DNA of 55,372 bases from JADJTT01 sp049306275 (GTDB taxonomy: Bacteria > Bacteroidota > Bacteroidia > Chitinophagales > Saprospiraceae), in the NCBI GenBank assembly GCA_049306275.1, contig JBAQQB010000017.1:1-55372 (forward strand). The letters run 5' to 3'. The position numbers and the translations under genes are program-made. The notes below the pieces were generated by a model that ran no database searches, was not told where the DNA came from, and saw nothing but the letters and a program-made list of their open reading frames with translations. How positions within the stretch are numbered: position 1 is the stretch's first letter; each line of letters starts with the position of its first letter. Positions 1 to 8,214 of this stretch are shown piece by piece.

Positions 1-25
1 TAACAACCCAAAAACCCAACAACCC
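1..25. repeat. AACAACCC octamer array
   Basis: Three octamers: AACAACCC (2-9), AAAAACCC (10-17), AACAACCC (18-25). They lie just downstream of the NifU-like gene. The same word, in reverse complement, occurs at 49595-49618 and inside the GT39 gene at 53596-53619. Confidence 0.8.
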
Positions 26-30
26 GATCT

Positions 31-285
31 TCAATTAACCGCTTCCACTCCGGCCACTTCCGGCACCTTCCCCTTAATCGCCTGCTCAATCCCCGCTTTC
101 AAAGTCATCGCCGACATGGAGCAGTTGACGCAGTTGCCGATCCAGCGGATCTTCACTCTTTTATCGGGAGTCACTTCCACTACCTCCACATCTCCCCCAT
201 CCACTGCCAGGTGGGGGCGGATGGTTTCGAGGGCATCGTTGATACGTGCCAGCAATTGTAAGTCCTGGGGAGAAGGAGTTGGCAT
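31..285 (-). CDS. NifU-like C-terminal domain Fe-S scaffold protein
   Basis: An 84-residue protein consisting only of the NifU C-terminal domain, which holds a transient Fe-S cluster and passes it to apoproteins in the cytosol. The cluster-binding pair is visible as CVNC at residues 52-55, after the typical VDGGDVEVV segment (28-36). The usual proline after the second cysteine is a serine. It lies directly downstream of the mrp-type Fe-S carrier ATPase on the same strand, which supports a joint role in cluster assembly. A hairpin of repeated AGGTTATT-like words separates the two genes. The length is normal for stand-alone Nfu proteins in Bacteroidota. Family assignment is secure; the client proteins are unknown. 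Confidence 0.93.
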   Translation of the reverse strand: MPTPSPQDLQLLARINDALETIRPHLAVDGGDVEVVEVTPDKRVKIRWIGNCVNCSMSAMTLKAGIEQAIKGKVPEVAGVEAVN

Positions 286-326
286 AATAAATTAATTTTC
301 AATTAAATATGAACTTTCAGGTCTTT

Positions 327-377
327 AGGTTTTAAGGTTATTAGGTTTCGAAGTAAAACCTAACAACCTAATAACCT
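327..377. repeat. Inverted word repeat between mrp and the NifU-like gene
   Basis: The left arm at 327-348 and the right arm at 356-377 are 22-nt near-complements (3 mismatches). Each is built of AGGTTATT/AGGTTTT-like words. The right arm overlaps the mrp stop codon, and the pair can form a hairpin in the mRNA. Confidence 0.75.
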
Positions 378-1467
378 ATCCAGTAGTAATTTTCACCACT
401 CTGGTTGGTTCCATCATCTCATTCCTGATCGCGGTTTGCCGGGCTACGTTTTCGGCTACCTGCAGGAAGGCCTTTTTTGCGATGGGCTCGTCGCGCAGGA
501 CGATGGGCATGCCTTCGTCGCCGGCTTCGCGGATGCTCTGCACCAGGGGTATCTGGCCGAGAAGCATCGATTCTGCCATCTGAGCCAGCTTCTTGCCGCC
601 GCCCTGACCGAACAGGTAATACTTGTTGTTGGGCAATTCTGCGGGAGTGAACCAGGACATGTTCTCCACCACGCCCAATATCGGCACATCGACGTTGGGC
701 AAGCGGAACATGTTCATCGCTTTGATCGCGTCGGCCACCGCTACGTCCTGCGGGGTCGTCACCATTACGGCGCCGGTGACGGGAACGGTTTGCACCAGGG
801 TGAGCTGGATATCGCCTGTGCCGGGTGGCAGGTCGACCACCAGGTAGTCGAGCGGCTCCCAGAGCACGTCGTTGAAGAACTGCTGGATGATGGCCGCCAG
901 GCGCGGTCCGCGCAGCACCACGGCCTGCTCGGGCTCGATGATGAAGCCGATCGACATGACGGGCATGCCGTAGGCATGTAGCGGCAATATCTTGGGCCGG
1001 CCACCGATGTCCTGAATTTGCGGGCGCTGCCCGTTGAGTCCCATCATGGTGGGCATCGAGGGACCGTAGAGGTCGGCGTCGAGCAAGCCTACCCTGGCGC
1101 CGAGCTCCTTCAGGCCCAGGGCAAGGTTAGCTGATACAGTGGATTTGCCCACGCCGCCTTTCCCCGAAGCCACCGCGATGATGTTGCGGATATGCGGCAC
1201 GGTGCTGGAAGGGTCGTTCGCCCCGGCCGCCCGCGCCGTCATGTGGATGTTGACGTCTGCCTCCGGGTGCACGGCCTGTATGGCTTGCAGGATGGCATTG
1301 TGCAGATCGAATTTGTAATCGACGCTCAAGGAGGGCAAAACCAGCGTAAAATTGACCCGGTTGCCCTCTATTTTCAAGTCCTCTATCATCCGCACCGTGA
1401 GCAGATCCTGCCCGGTCTTCGGGTCGCGCACGGCGGAGAGGGCCTGTCTAATAGAAGATTCGTGCAT
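376..1467 (-). CDS. mrp: Mrp/NBP35-family Fe-S cluster carrier ATPase (ApbC-like)
   Basis: A 363-residue P-loop ATPase of the Mrp/ApbC family, which carries Fe-S clusters to target proteins. Residues 1-75 form the MIP18 (DUF59) domain. The deviant Walker A GKGGVGKS is at 102-109, followed by the DADLYGPSMP and DLPPGTGD motifs of the family. The C-terminal CxxC of classical ApbC is absent: the equivalent stretch reads ENMSWFTPAELP, which I recall as usual for Bacteroidota homologues. The ATG at 1467 is preferred because the longer frame (to 1521) would translate a CAATCAC heptamer array that looks like leader DNA. The NifU-like gene follows 90 bp downstream on the same strand. Its stop codon overlaps the right arm of an inverted repeat. 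Confidence 0.93.
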   Translation of the reverse strand: MHESSIRQALSAVRDPKTGQDLLTVRMIEDLKIEGNRVNFTLVLPSLSVDYKFDLHNAILQAIQAVHPEADVNIHMTARAAGANDPSSTVPHIRNIIAVASGKGGVGKSTVSANLALGLKELGARVGLLDADLYGPSMPTMMGLNGQRPQIQDIGGRPKILPLHAYGMPVMSIGFIIEPEQAVVLRGPRLAAIIQQFFNDVLWEPLDYLVVDLPPGTGDIQLTLVQTVPVTGAVMVTTPQDVAVADAIKAMNMFRLPNVDVPILGVVENMSWFTPAELPNNKYYLFGQGGGKKLAQMAESMLLGQIPLVQSIREAGDEGMPIVLRDEPIAKKAFLQVAENVARQTAIRNEMMEPTRVVKITTG

Positions 1468-1471
1468 TTTA

Positions 1472-1492
1472 GTGATTGGTGATTGGTGATTG
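1472..1492. repeat. GTGATTG heptamer x3 in the mrp leader
   Basis: Three perfect copies of GTGATTG (CAATCAC on the mrp strand) end 4 bp before the mrp ATG, in the ribosome-binding position. Confidence 0.8.
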
Positions 1493-1557
1493 GAAAGTTT
1501 AATTGGTACAAATCTAAACAATTAAATGCAAATCAAGTTTCCTGACGACTAAAGACA

Positions 1558-1716
1558 ACTCACCCCCGGCCCCTCTCTTCAAAGAGAGGGGAGCTTTTTG
1601 AGCTAAATGTTCGACACTACTAAAATGCAATGTTTTTGCAAAATACCCGGTATATTTAAAATTCCTTTTAGTGCCAAGAGCTCCCCTCTCTTGGGAGAGA
1701 GGGGCCGGGGGTGAGT
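1558..1716. repeat. REPIN-like doublet of GC-rich hairpins, copy 1
   Basis: Two GC-rich hairpins in opposite orientation flank an AT-rich core of about 75 bp. The left arm has CACCCCCGGCCCCTCTCTTC and its inverse, and the right arm has CTCCCCTCTCTTGGGAGAGA then the CCGGGGGTGAG border. The inner border AGCTTTTTGAGCT is shared with copy 2 at 55020-55161, in the opposite orientation. No transposase is nearby. Its arms are read in spurious open frames on both strands. Confidence 0.8.
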
Positions 1717-1766
1717 GCGTATTTTCAGCAATCGACAATTATTCTCCTAGTTTACAAACCAACAAA

Positions 1767-2561
1767 ATGAACTACAACGACCAACTGATCTGGATCACAG
1801 GCGCCTCTTCCGGTATCGGGGAGGCGCTGGCGGTAGCTTTTTCGCGCCGCGGCGCCCGCCTGGTGCTCACAGCCCGCCGCATGGAGGAGCTTGCACGCGT
1901 GCGGCAGCGTTGCGCCGACCCTGAAAAGGTCTGGATTTTTCCCCTCGATATGAACGATCACGACCGCATGCAGCCCCTTGCAGACCACGTGATCAAACAA
2001 TTGGGGCCGGTCGATATGCTGATCAACAACGCAGGCATCACCGGGCGGGGAAAGGTGAAGGATACCAAACTGGAGGTCTACAAGCAGATGATGAACATCA
2101 ACTTCTTCGGCACCGTCGCCATGACCCAGGCTCTCCTCCCCAATTTCATGGAGCAGAATAAAGGTTCAATCGTCGTCATCAGCAGCGTGATCGGCAAGTT
2201 CGGAACGGCTCTTCGATCCAACTATTCAGCCTCGAAACACGCCCTGCACGGCTTCTTCGACGCCCTGCGCGGGGAGCTTTGGAAACACAACATTCGCGTG
2301 GTGATGGTCATACCCGGCTACGTCAAAACCCCCATCACCCTCAACGGCCTGAATCCCGATGGAAGCCTCATGGGCTACATGGGCGATGGCCAAACCAATG
2401 CTATGCCCGTCGAGGTTTTCGCGGAGAAACTCATCCGCGCCCTCGACAGCCGCAAAGAGGAAATCCTCATCGGCGGATTCCGGGAAATGATGGGCGTCTA
2501 TTTAAAGCGGTTCTTCCCCCGGCTGCTGACCAGGGTGCTGCGCAAGGCGAAACTGACCTAA
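1767..2561 (+). CDS. SDR-family oxidoreductase
   Basis: A 264-residue classical short-chain dehydrogenase/reductase, predicted cytosolic and NAD(P)-dependent. Visible motifs are the cofactor loop TGASSGIG (11-18), the structural NNAG (87-90), a catalytic Ser at 139-140, and YSASK with catalytic Tyr153 and Lys157. The Arg-rich stretch after the first strand (TARRMEE) suggests NADP(H) preference, which is inference. The start is the ATG at 1767. A longer in-frame reading from 1671 would translate the REPIN-like repeat arm and is rejected. It resembles DHRS7/YqjQ-type SDRs, whose substrates are not predictable from sequence. It is convergent with the thioredoxin-like gene, leaving only 6 bp between the stop codons. 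Confidence 0.9.
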   Translation: MNYNDQLIWITGASSGIGEALAVAFSRRGARLVLTARRMEELARVRQRCADPEKVWIFPLDMNDHDRMQPLADHVIKQLGPVDMLINNAGITGRGKVKDTKLEVYKQMMNINFFGTVAMTQALLPNFMEQNKGSIVVISSVIGKFGTALRSNYSASKHALHGFFDALRGELWKHNIRVVMVIPGYVKTPITLNGLNPDGSLMGYMGDGQTNAMPVEVFAEKLIRALDSRKEEILIGGFREMMGVYLKRFFPRLLTRVLRKAKLT

Positions 2562-2563
2562 CC

Positions 2564-2585
2564 CCTTTCACTCTTTCACTTTCAG
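2564..2585. repeat. GTGAAA octamer-spaced words at a 3' gene end
   Basis: TTTCAC at 2566-2571 and 2574-2579 (8-bp spacing), then TTTCAG. On the coding strand of the thioredoxin-like gene they encode its last residues (VKE). The same word is found at 51671-51700. Confidence 0.55.
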
Positions 2586-3992
2586 TATCTGTTCCATTAC
2601 TTCCGCCAATTGCTCCGCCCCGATGCGTTTGGAGAGGATTACCTTCTTCTCATCCAGGATGTAGATCTGGGGTGTCGTCTTGACATCGTAATAGTTGCGG
2701 AACTTGGAGCGGTTGTAGGGGTCGATGGTATTGAACCAGACGCCCATGCCGAGTGAGTCTATGGTTTCCCAGCATTCGTTAACCTCGTCGTAAAGCTTGG
2801 TGCAGATGGCGAAGACCGATACGCCACGATCCTTGAACTGGTTGTAAAACTCGATCATCTTGGGCATGGACTTTTTGCAATGCCCGCAATCGGGATCCCA
2901 TATGAACAGTACCGTGTAGGGCGACTGGAAGTCGTGCAGCCACATCTCCTTTTCATCGCGCGTGGTCATTTTGATGTTGGGGGCGACTTTGCCGATGAGC
3001 AGCGGCTCGAGCTTGTTGGCGTTGTCGATGATCTTGACGAGCTGTTCCTCGTCGGTCCAGGGCGCCTGCCCTGCGGCGTAGTAAGTTTTGGCGATAAAAA
3101 CGTACACGGCGTCGAAGCCCACGATCTGCGACTTGGCGTAGGTATTGAGGAAATGAATGAGGTAATATTTGAAGCTCTCCTCCGCCGGTTTCATCTTTTC
3201 CAGGATATAATAGACAGACTGGCTGATGGAGTCGGGGTGCTGGACCGTCATTTTGTTGACGAAGTGGTCGAGACGCTGGAAGAGGAAGGGCGTGCGGAGC
3301 AGACGCGGGTCTGCGAGGTCGAGATTATCGAAATAGTGCTGTTTGGCGTATTGCCATTTTTTGACTTCCACGTCTTTCGTCTCTCCTTCGAACTCAGGCA
3401 AATCCAGTGGCAGGTTGGATTTGATGATCATGGCGGTCAGAGATTTCGGATACTTTTTGACCAGGTTGTTTTGATAATCCATCACCTCCTGGTTGACCGC
3501 ATCCAGTTTTTTCTGCACCTCAGTCTTTTTGGTTTCCGGCGTCTCCGGGTTATCGAGTACTTCCTGCAGGCTCGCCGCTTCAGGGCGTTTGAGGGCCAGG
3601 TAGTCGAGGTAGTCGTAAAACAGTTTATTGTCTTCCGAGCCCTTCACCTCCATCCCATCTGTTGGGTTGGCCTTGTTCTTGCAATGCATGCTGAAGCGCT
3701 GATTGTCCTCGTCGATGAGAATTTGGAAATACTGGTTGTCGGGAGGCATCACCACCAGATACATCCCGCCCGGCGCAATGCCGTCGCCCGAAAAGGTGAA
3801 ATAGCCGTCGCGGCCGGCCTGGGTGGTATCCAACAGGTATTGTTTATCCTGGAGATAGTATCCCAAATACAGTTCCTTCTGGTCAAATCCGTCGATCTTG
3901 ATGCGGATTTCGTGGCCTTTTTGAGCGAAAATGGGTGAAAGTGTGGAAAAAAGGAGTAAAGTCCACAAAAATCGGTTCATGATAACAGTCAT
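2568..3992 (-). CDS. Secreted thioredoxin-like protein (DUF4369/DUF5106-type)
   Basis: A 474-residue exported protein. An N-terminal signal peptide (hydrophobic segment about 8-22, cleavage after IFAQ) is followed by a beta-rich DUF4369-like domain (about 28-120). A helical linker region (about 125-325) resembles DUF5106, and a TlpA/thioredoxin-like domain starts near 335. The redox motif is WDPDCGHCKK, with CGHC near residue 368. The cis-Pro loop TTPQIYIL is near the end. Such proteins act as periplasmic or outer-membrane-associated thiol oxidoreductases in Bacteroidota. An alternative ATG at 3980 (MNRFLWTLLLF) gives an equally good signal peptide. The last codons lie in a GTGAAA word array (2564-2585). 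Confidence 0.88.
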   Translation of the reverse strand: MTVIMNRFLWTLLLFSTLSPIFAQKGHEIRIKIDGFDQKELYLGYYLQDKQYLLDTTQAGRDGYFTFSGDGIAPGGMYLVVMPPDNQYFQILIDEDNQRFSMHCKNKANPTDGMEVKGSEDNKLFYDYLDYLALKRPEAASLQEVLDNPETPETKKTEVQKKLDAVNQEVMDYQNNLVKKYPKSLTAMIIKSNLPLDLPEFEGETKDVEVKKWQYAKQHYFDNLDLADPRLLRTPFLFQRLDHFVNKMTVQHPDSISQSVYYILEKMKPAEESFKYYLIHFLNTYAKSQIVGFDAVYVFIAKTYYAAGQAPWTDEEQLVKIIDNANKLEPLLIGKVAPNIKMTTRDEKEMWLHDFQSPYTVLFIWDPDCGHCKKSMPKMIEFYNQFKDRGVSVFAICTKLYDEVNECWETIDSLGMGVWFNTIDPYNRSKFRNYYDVKTTPQIYILDEKKVILSKRIGAEQLAEVMEQILKVKE

Positions 3993-4033
3993 TTATTTCT
4001 GTCGTATTAACGAAGGCAAAGATGAAAAATTTC

Positions 4034-4075
4034 GGGTGAAGGGTGAAGGGTGAAAAAAATCCCTTCACCCTTCAC
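4034..4075. repeat. Inverted GGGTGAA heptamer array
   Basis: GGGTGAA x3 (4034-4054), a short A-rich spacer, then CCCTTCACCCTTCAC (4061-4075), its inverse complement. It lies between two minus-strand genes, upstream of the thioredoxin-like gene and just after the coiled-coil gene's stop codon. It can form a hairpin. Confidence 0.8.
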
Positions 4076-4082
4076 TCACAAA

Positions 4083-7000
4083 TCATCCCCCCTGTGCTTT
4101 CTTGATCTCCGCCTGGATCCTGCGCAATTCTTCCTGTGCTTTTTGGATATCGGTTTCGAGTTGGTCGAGTTTGGCTTGTTTTTCTTCGATGGTTTTTTGC
4201 ATGCCAGCGGTTTTGGAGCTGAGATCCGCTTGTTTGTTGCGTTCTTCCAGCGAGGACTTGCGGGCGGCTTCGGCTTTTGCCTGTTCTTCAGCGATGACGC
4301 GGGCGGTTTCCTCTTTGATGCGGGTAATTTGTTCGGTTGCCTGCTGGCGGGTTTGGTAAACGGCGTCGTTGGATTCCTTCTGTGCAGCGGTGATTTCCTC
4401 CATTGACTTTTTGCGCGCTTCCTCTGCGTCTTTCAGGTATTGTGTTCTTTTAACGGCAGTCTCGTCCTGGACCTTTTTTAATTCATCCAGCGAAGCCTGG
4501 CGGGCATCGCTGATGGCTTTACGGCTCTGACCTTCGGCTGCCGCTACTTCTGCCGCGAACGCGGCTTTTTGGTCTTCAGCCTGTTTGCGGGCTGCGGCGA
4601 CTTCGGCGGCGGAGGCTTGCCGGGCGTCGTTTACCTCTTTCGCGAGTTCGGCTTTTCTGGCCTCCGACTCCCGTTGAGCCTGAGCTACGGCTTCTGCTGC
4701 CTGTTTTTTCACGGTTGCGATCTCGCTGGCGGCGGTTTCCTGGGCTTTGGCTACGCTTTCAGCCGCTGCCTGGCGTTGCTGGAGCACTTCGAGCGCGATG
4801 CGTTCCTTTTCGCGGGCGGCGGCCTCTTTTGAAGCCTGGATATCGGTGGCAAGTTGGCTGTTGATAGTTGAAATTTCCTGGTTGGCTTTTTCGCGAGCAG
4901 CGGCGACGTCGGCAGCGAGCGTTTGTTTCTCGCGGGCGCCGCTTTCACGGGCAATTTTTACCTGTTCGGCCTCCTCCTGGCGGACGCGCGCAACCACCTC
5001 GGCCGCGACTTTGCGGCTTTCGGCGATCTCGTTGGCGGACTGTTGCTGGGCAAGGGCGGCGCTTTCTTTGGCCTTGGCGACCTCTCTGGCGGCATTTTCC
5101 TGGGCGATGCGGACTTCAGCCGCTGCTTTTTCACGGGCGGTGCCAACTTCAGATGCCGACAGTTCCTTTACATTTGCCTCTTGCCTGCGGGCTTCTGCGA
5201 CCTTGGCGTTGGCCTCGTCCTGAATGGCTTTGATCTTGGATTGAGCGGTTTCCTGAGCAAGTGCCAGTTCCGTGGTGTACTGGCTGCGGGCGCTCTCTGC
5301 TTTTTTCTGCGCATCCTGTACTGCCGTAGCGGCGTCTTGCTGAGCTTTGAATATCTCCGCATTGGCGCGTTCCCGGGCAGCGGCGACATCGGCGGCGAGC
5401 TGTTTTTTAGTCGCCTCCTCGTTGGCCTTGATAGTCTGGATATTAGCCTGGGCTTCAGCCTGTACTCTGGCAATTTCTTTGGCTGCATTTTCCCGGGCAA
5501 GTTGTACTTCCTGGGCAATTTTTTGTTTTTCAGCACTGGCCTTCTCGGTGGCTTGCTGAACGGCTAGAGCCTGTTCCTTGTTGATCTGATCGATGTTTTG
5601 GGTCGCCTTCTCACGGGCTGCTTTTACTTCCTGAGCTATGGCGGCTTTTTCCTTTTCAGCATTTTCGCGGGAAAGAGCGATTTCCTGGGCTGATTTCTGC
5701 TGGGTTTCAGCCACCTCTTTATTGGCGCGGTCTTTTTCTTCTGCCACCTGTTTGGCGATCTGGCTTACTTCCAGGGTAGCGCGTTTTTTTGCCTCGGATA
5801 CTTCCAACGCTGAGGCCTCTTTCTCCTTCGCTACAACTTCCCTGATCTCTGCGATCTGGGCGGCGGTATTTTGTTGGGTCAACGCAATTTCTTCAGCAGA
5901 GCGGCGCTTGGCTTCGGCGACTTCATAGGCGTATTTCTGCTTTTCAAGCACGGCGTTTTCACGCACTTTGGCAATCTCGGACGCAGCGGTTTCCTGGGCC
6001 TGGAGGATTTGTTCTGCCGCAGTTTTTTTGGAAGTGACCACTTCTTCCGAAGTGCGTCCCTTCTCCTGTTCGGCCTTGGTGCGGGCGTCTTCTATCAGCT
6101 TGGTGGTTTCACTCCGGATTCGGTTGATTTCGGCAGCGGAGTTCTCCCGGGCGGTCGCTACTTCGTCGGAGTATTCCAGTTTGGCGGTTTCGAGCCGCTG
6201 TTTTACCTCGGCCATTTCCTTTGCGGCAGCATCCCTGGCTGCCGCCACTTCCTGCGCTGCTGCCAGCCGTGCTTTCTGCACCTCTTCCGCCGCCTGCTGA
6301 CGGGCTTCTATCACCCCGAGATTGATGCGTTCGATTTCGGTATCTGCTTTTTTGCGGGCATCAGCCACCATGGCGGCGATTTCCTGTCTGGTCTTGTCGA
6401 TCTCCCCCTGCGACTTGGTGCGGGCATCGAGTACCTCATTTGCATATTCCGCTTTTTTCTGGATGGCTTGTTCCCGGGCCAGCGCCAATTCCTGCTGGAG
6501 GCGGATCTTTTCCTCCTGGCCTTTTTGTTCCTCCTGGCGGATCTCGGCCCGGACCTTTTCTTTGGTTTCGCGAAGCGTTTTGTAGAGATCGGCCAACTCC
6601 TGATCATTCAGGGAGTTGATATCGACGGGTCTGGCCGGTTGTTGTCCGCCCGACGCGCCGGTATTCGGTCTGGGGGGCGGCGCGGTAGCCAATACTACGT
6701 CCTTGACCTTTGAAGGGTCGAGCGTACCCAGGAAGCAATTAGCCGTATTGTACAAAGCCAGCTGCCTGTTGGCGATAAGGGTGAATTTGCGGACCTCATT
6801 GCTGATGTTGTTCTTGAAATACAGAATGGAAATATAGGAATTGGCAAGCCACTCTACAGCAGCCATATCCAGCTGCACCACGTTTTGGTGAACAGGCGCC
6901 CCACCTTCTGTGGTCATTTGGCCCATCTCCACAAAACGGTAGGTTCTGCGCACATTGTTGCTATCGACCAGGATCAGCTCGTCGCCCTGATTGAAATCGA

Positions 7001-7226
7001 CTCCCCCTTTTGAGCGCAATCTTCCCAGGATACCTTTGCTGTCAGAAAACAGTTCGATACTGTATTCATAGGTCCCCCTGATCACCAGGGTCTGTGAGGT
7101 GGTCCGCACGTAGTGCAATCCGCCGATTGTTTTGTCTTCTGCTATAAATTCCGAACAGGATTGTCCGGGGAGAATTGCCGGGAGAAGGAGAATCCCCCAA
7201 AAAAGAAGGTATGCCAGATATTTCAT
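4083..7226 (-). CDS. Long secreted coiled-coil protein with 11/18-residue periodicity
   Basis: About 1047 residues. A signal peptide (MKYLAYLLFWGILLLPA) leads to a small beta-rich N-terminal domain (about 25-175). A linker rich in P, G and Q follows, and then roughly 830 residues of uninterrupted Ala/Glu/Lys/Gln-rich helix. The helix repeats a motif of the form V-x2-A-R-E-x-A-A-x-E-[VI]. Branched hydrophobics recur at steps of 11, 11 and 18 residues, giving 40- or 29-residue units. This points to a right-handed or nearly straight coiled coil rather than a heptad one. I do not recognise a named family, and an envelope-spanning or scaffold role is only inference. The ATG at 7226 is chosen for the signal peptide; the frame stays open to 7268. 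Confidence 0.85.
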   Translation of the reverse strand: MKYLAYLLFWGILLLPAILPGQSCSEFIAEDKTIGGLHYVRTTSQTLVIRGTYEYSIELFSDSKGILGRLRSKGGVDFNQGDELILVDSNNVRRTYRFVEMGQMTTEGGAPVHQNVVQLDMAAVEWLANSYISILYFKNNISNEVRKFTLIANRQLALYNTANCFLGTLDPSKVKDVVLATAPPPRPNTGASGGQQPARPVDINSLNDQELADLYKTLRETKEKVRAEIRQEEQKGQEEKIRLQQELALAREQAIQKKAEYANEVLDARTKSQGEIDKTRQEIAAMVADARKKADTEIERINLGVIEARQQAAEEVQKARLAAAQEVAAARDAAAKEMAEVKQRLETAKLEYSDEVATARENSAAEINRIRSETTKLIEDARTKAEQEKGRTSEEVVTSKKTAAEQILQAQETAASEIAKVRENAVLEKQKYAYEVAEAKRRSAEEIALTQQNTAAQIAEIREVVAKEKEASALEVSEAKKRATLEVSQIAKQVAEEKDRANKEVAETQQKSAQEIALSRENAEKEKAAIAQEVKAAREKATQNIDQINKEQALAVQQATEKASAEKQKIAQEVQLARENAAKEIARVQAEAQANIQTIKANEEATKKQLAADVAAARERANAEIFKAQQDAATAVQDAQKKAESARSQYTTELALAQETAQSKIKAIQDEANAKVAEARRQEANVKELSASEVGTAREKAAAEVRIAQENAAREVAKAKESAALAQQQSANEIAESRKVAAEVVARVRQEEAEQVKIARESGAREKQTLAADVAAAREKANQEISTINSQLATDIQASKEAAAREKERIALEVLQQRQAAAESVAKAQETAASEIATVKKQAAEAVAQAQRESEARKAELAKEVNDARQASAAEVAAARKQAEDQKAAFAAEVAAAEGQSRKAISDARQASLDELKKVQDETAVKRTQYLKDAEEARKKSMEEITAAQKESNDAVYQTRQQATEQITRIKEETARVIAEEQAKAEAARKSSLEERNKQADLSSKTAGMQKTIEEKQAKLDQLETDIQKAQEELRRIQAEIKKAQGG

Positions 7227-7277
7227 GCCCGAAGGTTTTATGGAGCAAGATAATAATTTTTGTTTCAATCCTGATGT

Positions 7278-8213
7278 TCACTTTCTTCTGGCGGCGAGCA
7301 GGAATAACACGGCCATGCGAATCGCCACGCCGTTCTCCACCTGGTCGAGGATGATGGAGTGGTCGGAATCCGCCACATCGCTGGTCACTTCTACTCCCCG
7401 GTTGATCGGGCCGGGGTGCATGATGAGTATCTCCTTGTCCAGACTGTCCAAAAGCGTTTTGTTGATGCCGAAATACAAGGCGTATTCCCTCAGGGATGGG
7501 AAGTATTTGATGTTTTGCCGCTCGAGTTGAATGCGCAGGATGTTGGCAACGTCGCACCAGTGGAGCGTTTCCCGCACATCGTGGGCAACGCCGACACCGA
7601 GTTGATGGATATATTTCGGAATAAGGGTAGGCGGACCGCAGACCTTCACCTCCGCGCCGAGCTTTTGCAGGCAGAAAATATTGCTCAAGGCGACGCGTGA
7701 GTGAAGGATATCGCCGAAAATGGCGACTTTTTTCCCCTCCAGCCCGCCAAGCCGCTCCCGGATGGAGTAGGCGTCGAGCAAGGCCTGCGTAGGGTGTTCA
7801 TGAGTTCCGTCGCCGGCGTTAATGATGTTGGCAGTAATATGCCGGGCCAGGAAATGGGGCGCTCCTGGCGCCGGATGCCGCATCACCACCATATCGACCT
7901 TCATGGCCAGGATGTTATTAACGGTATCGAGCAGGGTTTCGCCCTTGCTGACGGAGGAAGAGGAAGCTGAAAAGTTGACGATATCGGCTGAAAGCCTTTT
8001 TTCCGCCAGCTCGAAGGAAATCCGGGTGCGGGTGGAGTTTTCGAAGAAAATATTGGCGATAGTGATATCGCGTAGCGAAGGGACTTTCTTGATCGGCCGG
8101 TTGATCACCTCCTTGAATTCATCCGCCGTTTCGAAAATGAGGTGAATGTCATCGGCGGAGAGGTCTTTGATCCCCAGCAAATGATCGGTTCCCAGTTGTG
8201 CTTTTTCCACCAT
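7278..8213 (-). CDS. pyrB: Aspartate carbamoyltransferase catalytic subunit
   Basis: A 311-residue enzyme that condenses carbamoyl phosphate with aspartate, the first committed step of pyrimidine synthesis. The carbamoyl-phosphate loop STRTR is at 60-64 in the segment FFENSTRTRISFE. The HPGPINRG motif lies near the C-terminus. Length matches class B/C catalytic chains. The ATG at 8213 lies 1 bp beyond the pyrR stop codon (TAGCATG), so the two genes form a translationally coupled pyrR-pyrB operon. No regulatory subunit gene (pyrI) is in the window. A longer frame to 8294 overlaps pyrR and is rejected. Confidence 0.96.
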   Translation of the reverse strand: MVEKAQLGTDHLLGIKDLSADDIHLIFETADEFKEVINRPIKKVPSLRDITIANIFFENSTRTRISFELAEKRLSADIVNFSASSSSVSKGETLLDTVNNILAMKVDMVVMRHPAPGAPHFLARHITANIINAGDGTHEHPTQALLDAYSIRERLGGLEGKKVAIFGDILHSRVALSNIFCLQKLGAEVKVCGPPTLIPKYIHQLGVGVAHDVRETLHWCDVANILRIQLERQNIKYFPSLREYALYFGINKTLLDSLDKEILIMHPGPINRGVEVTSDVADSDHSIILDQVENGVAIRMAVLFLLAARRK

Positions 8214-8214
8214 G

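Noticed and set aside
436..1482. Long open frames on the plus strand opposite mrp
   Set aside because: They are antisense readings of a strongly conserved ATPase gene, with no start context or family match.
1514..1738. Minus-strand frame through the REPIN-like element
   Set aside because: It is translated repeat DNA (PLSQERGA / PLSLKRGAGGE type), a familiar artefact.
4034..4075. CRISPR-like array
   Set aside because: The word repeats are tandem with no spacers, and no cas genes are present. The same applies to the other word arrays.
4102..6713. Many long plus-strand frames rich in Ala, Ser, Leu and Phe opposite the coiled-coil gene
   Set aside because: The biased, repetitive codon pattern of the coiled-coil gene opens other frames automatically; none has features of a real protein.
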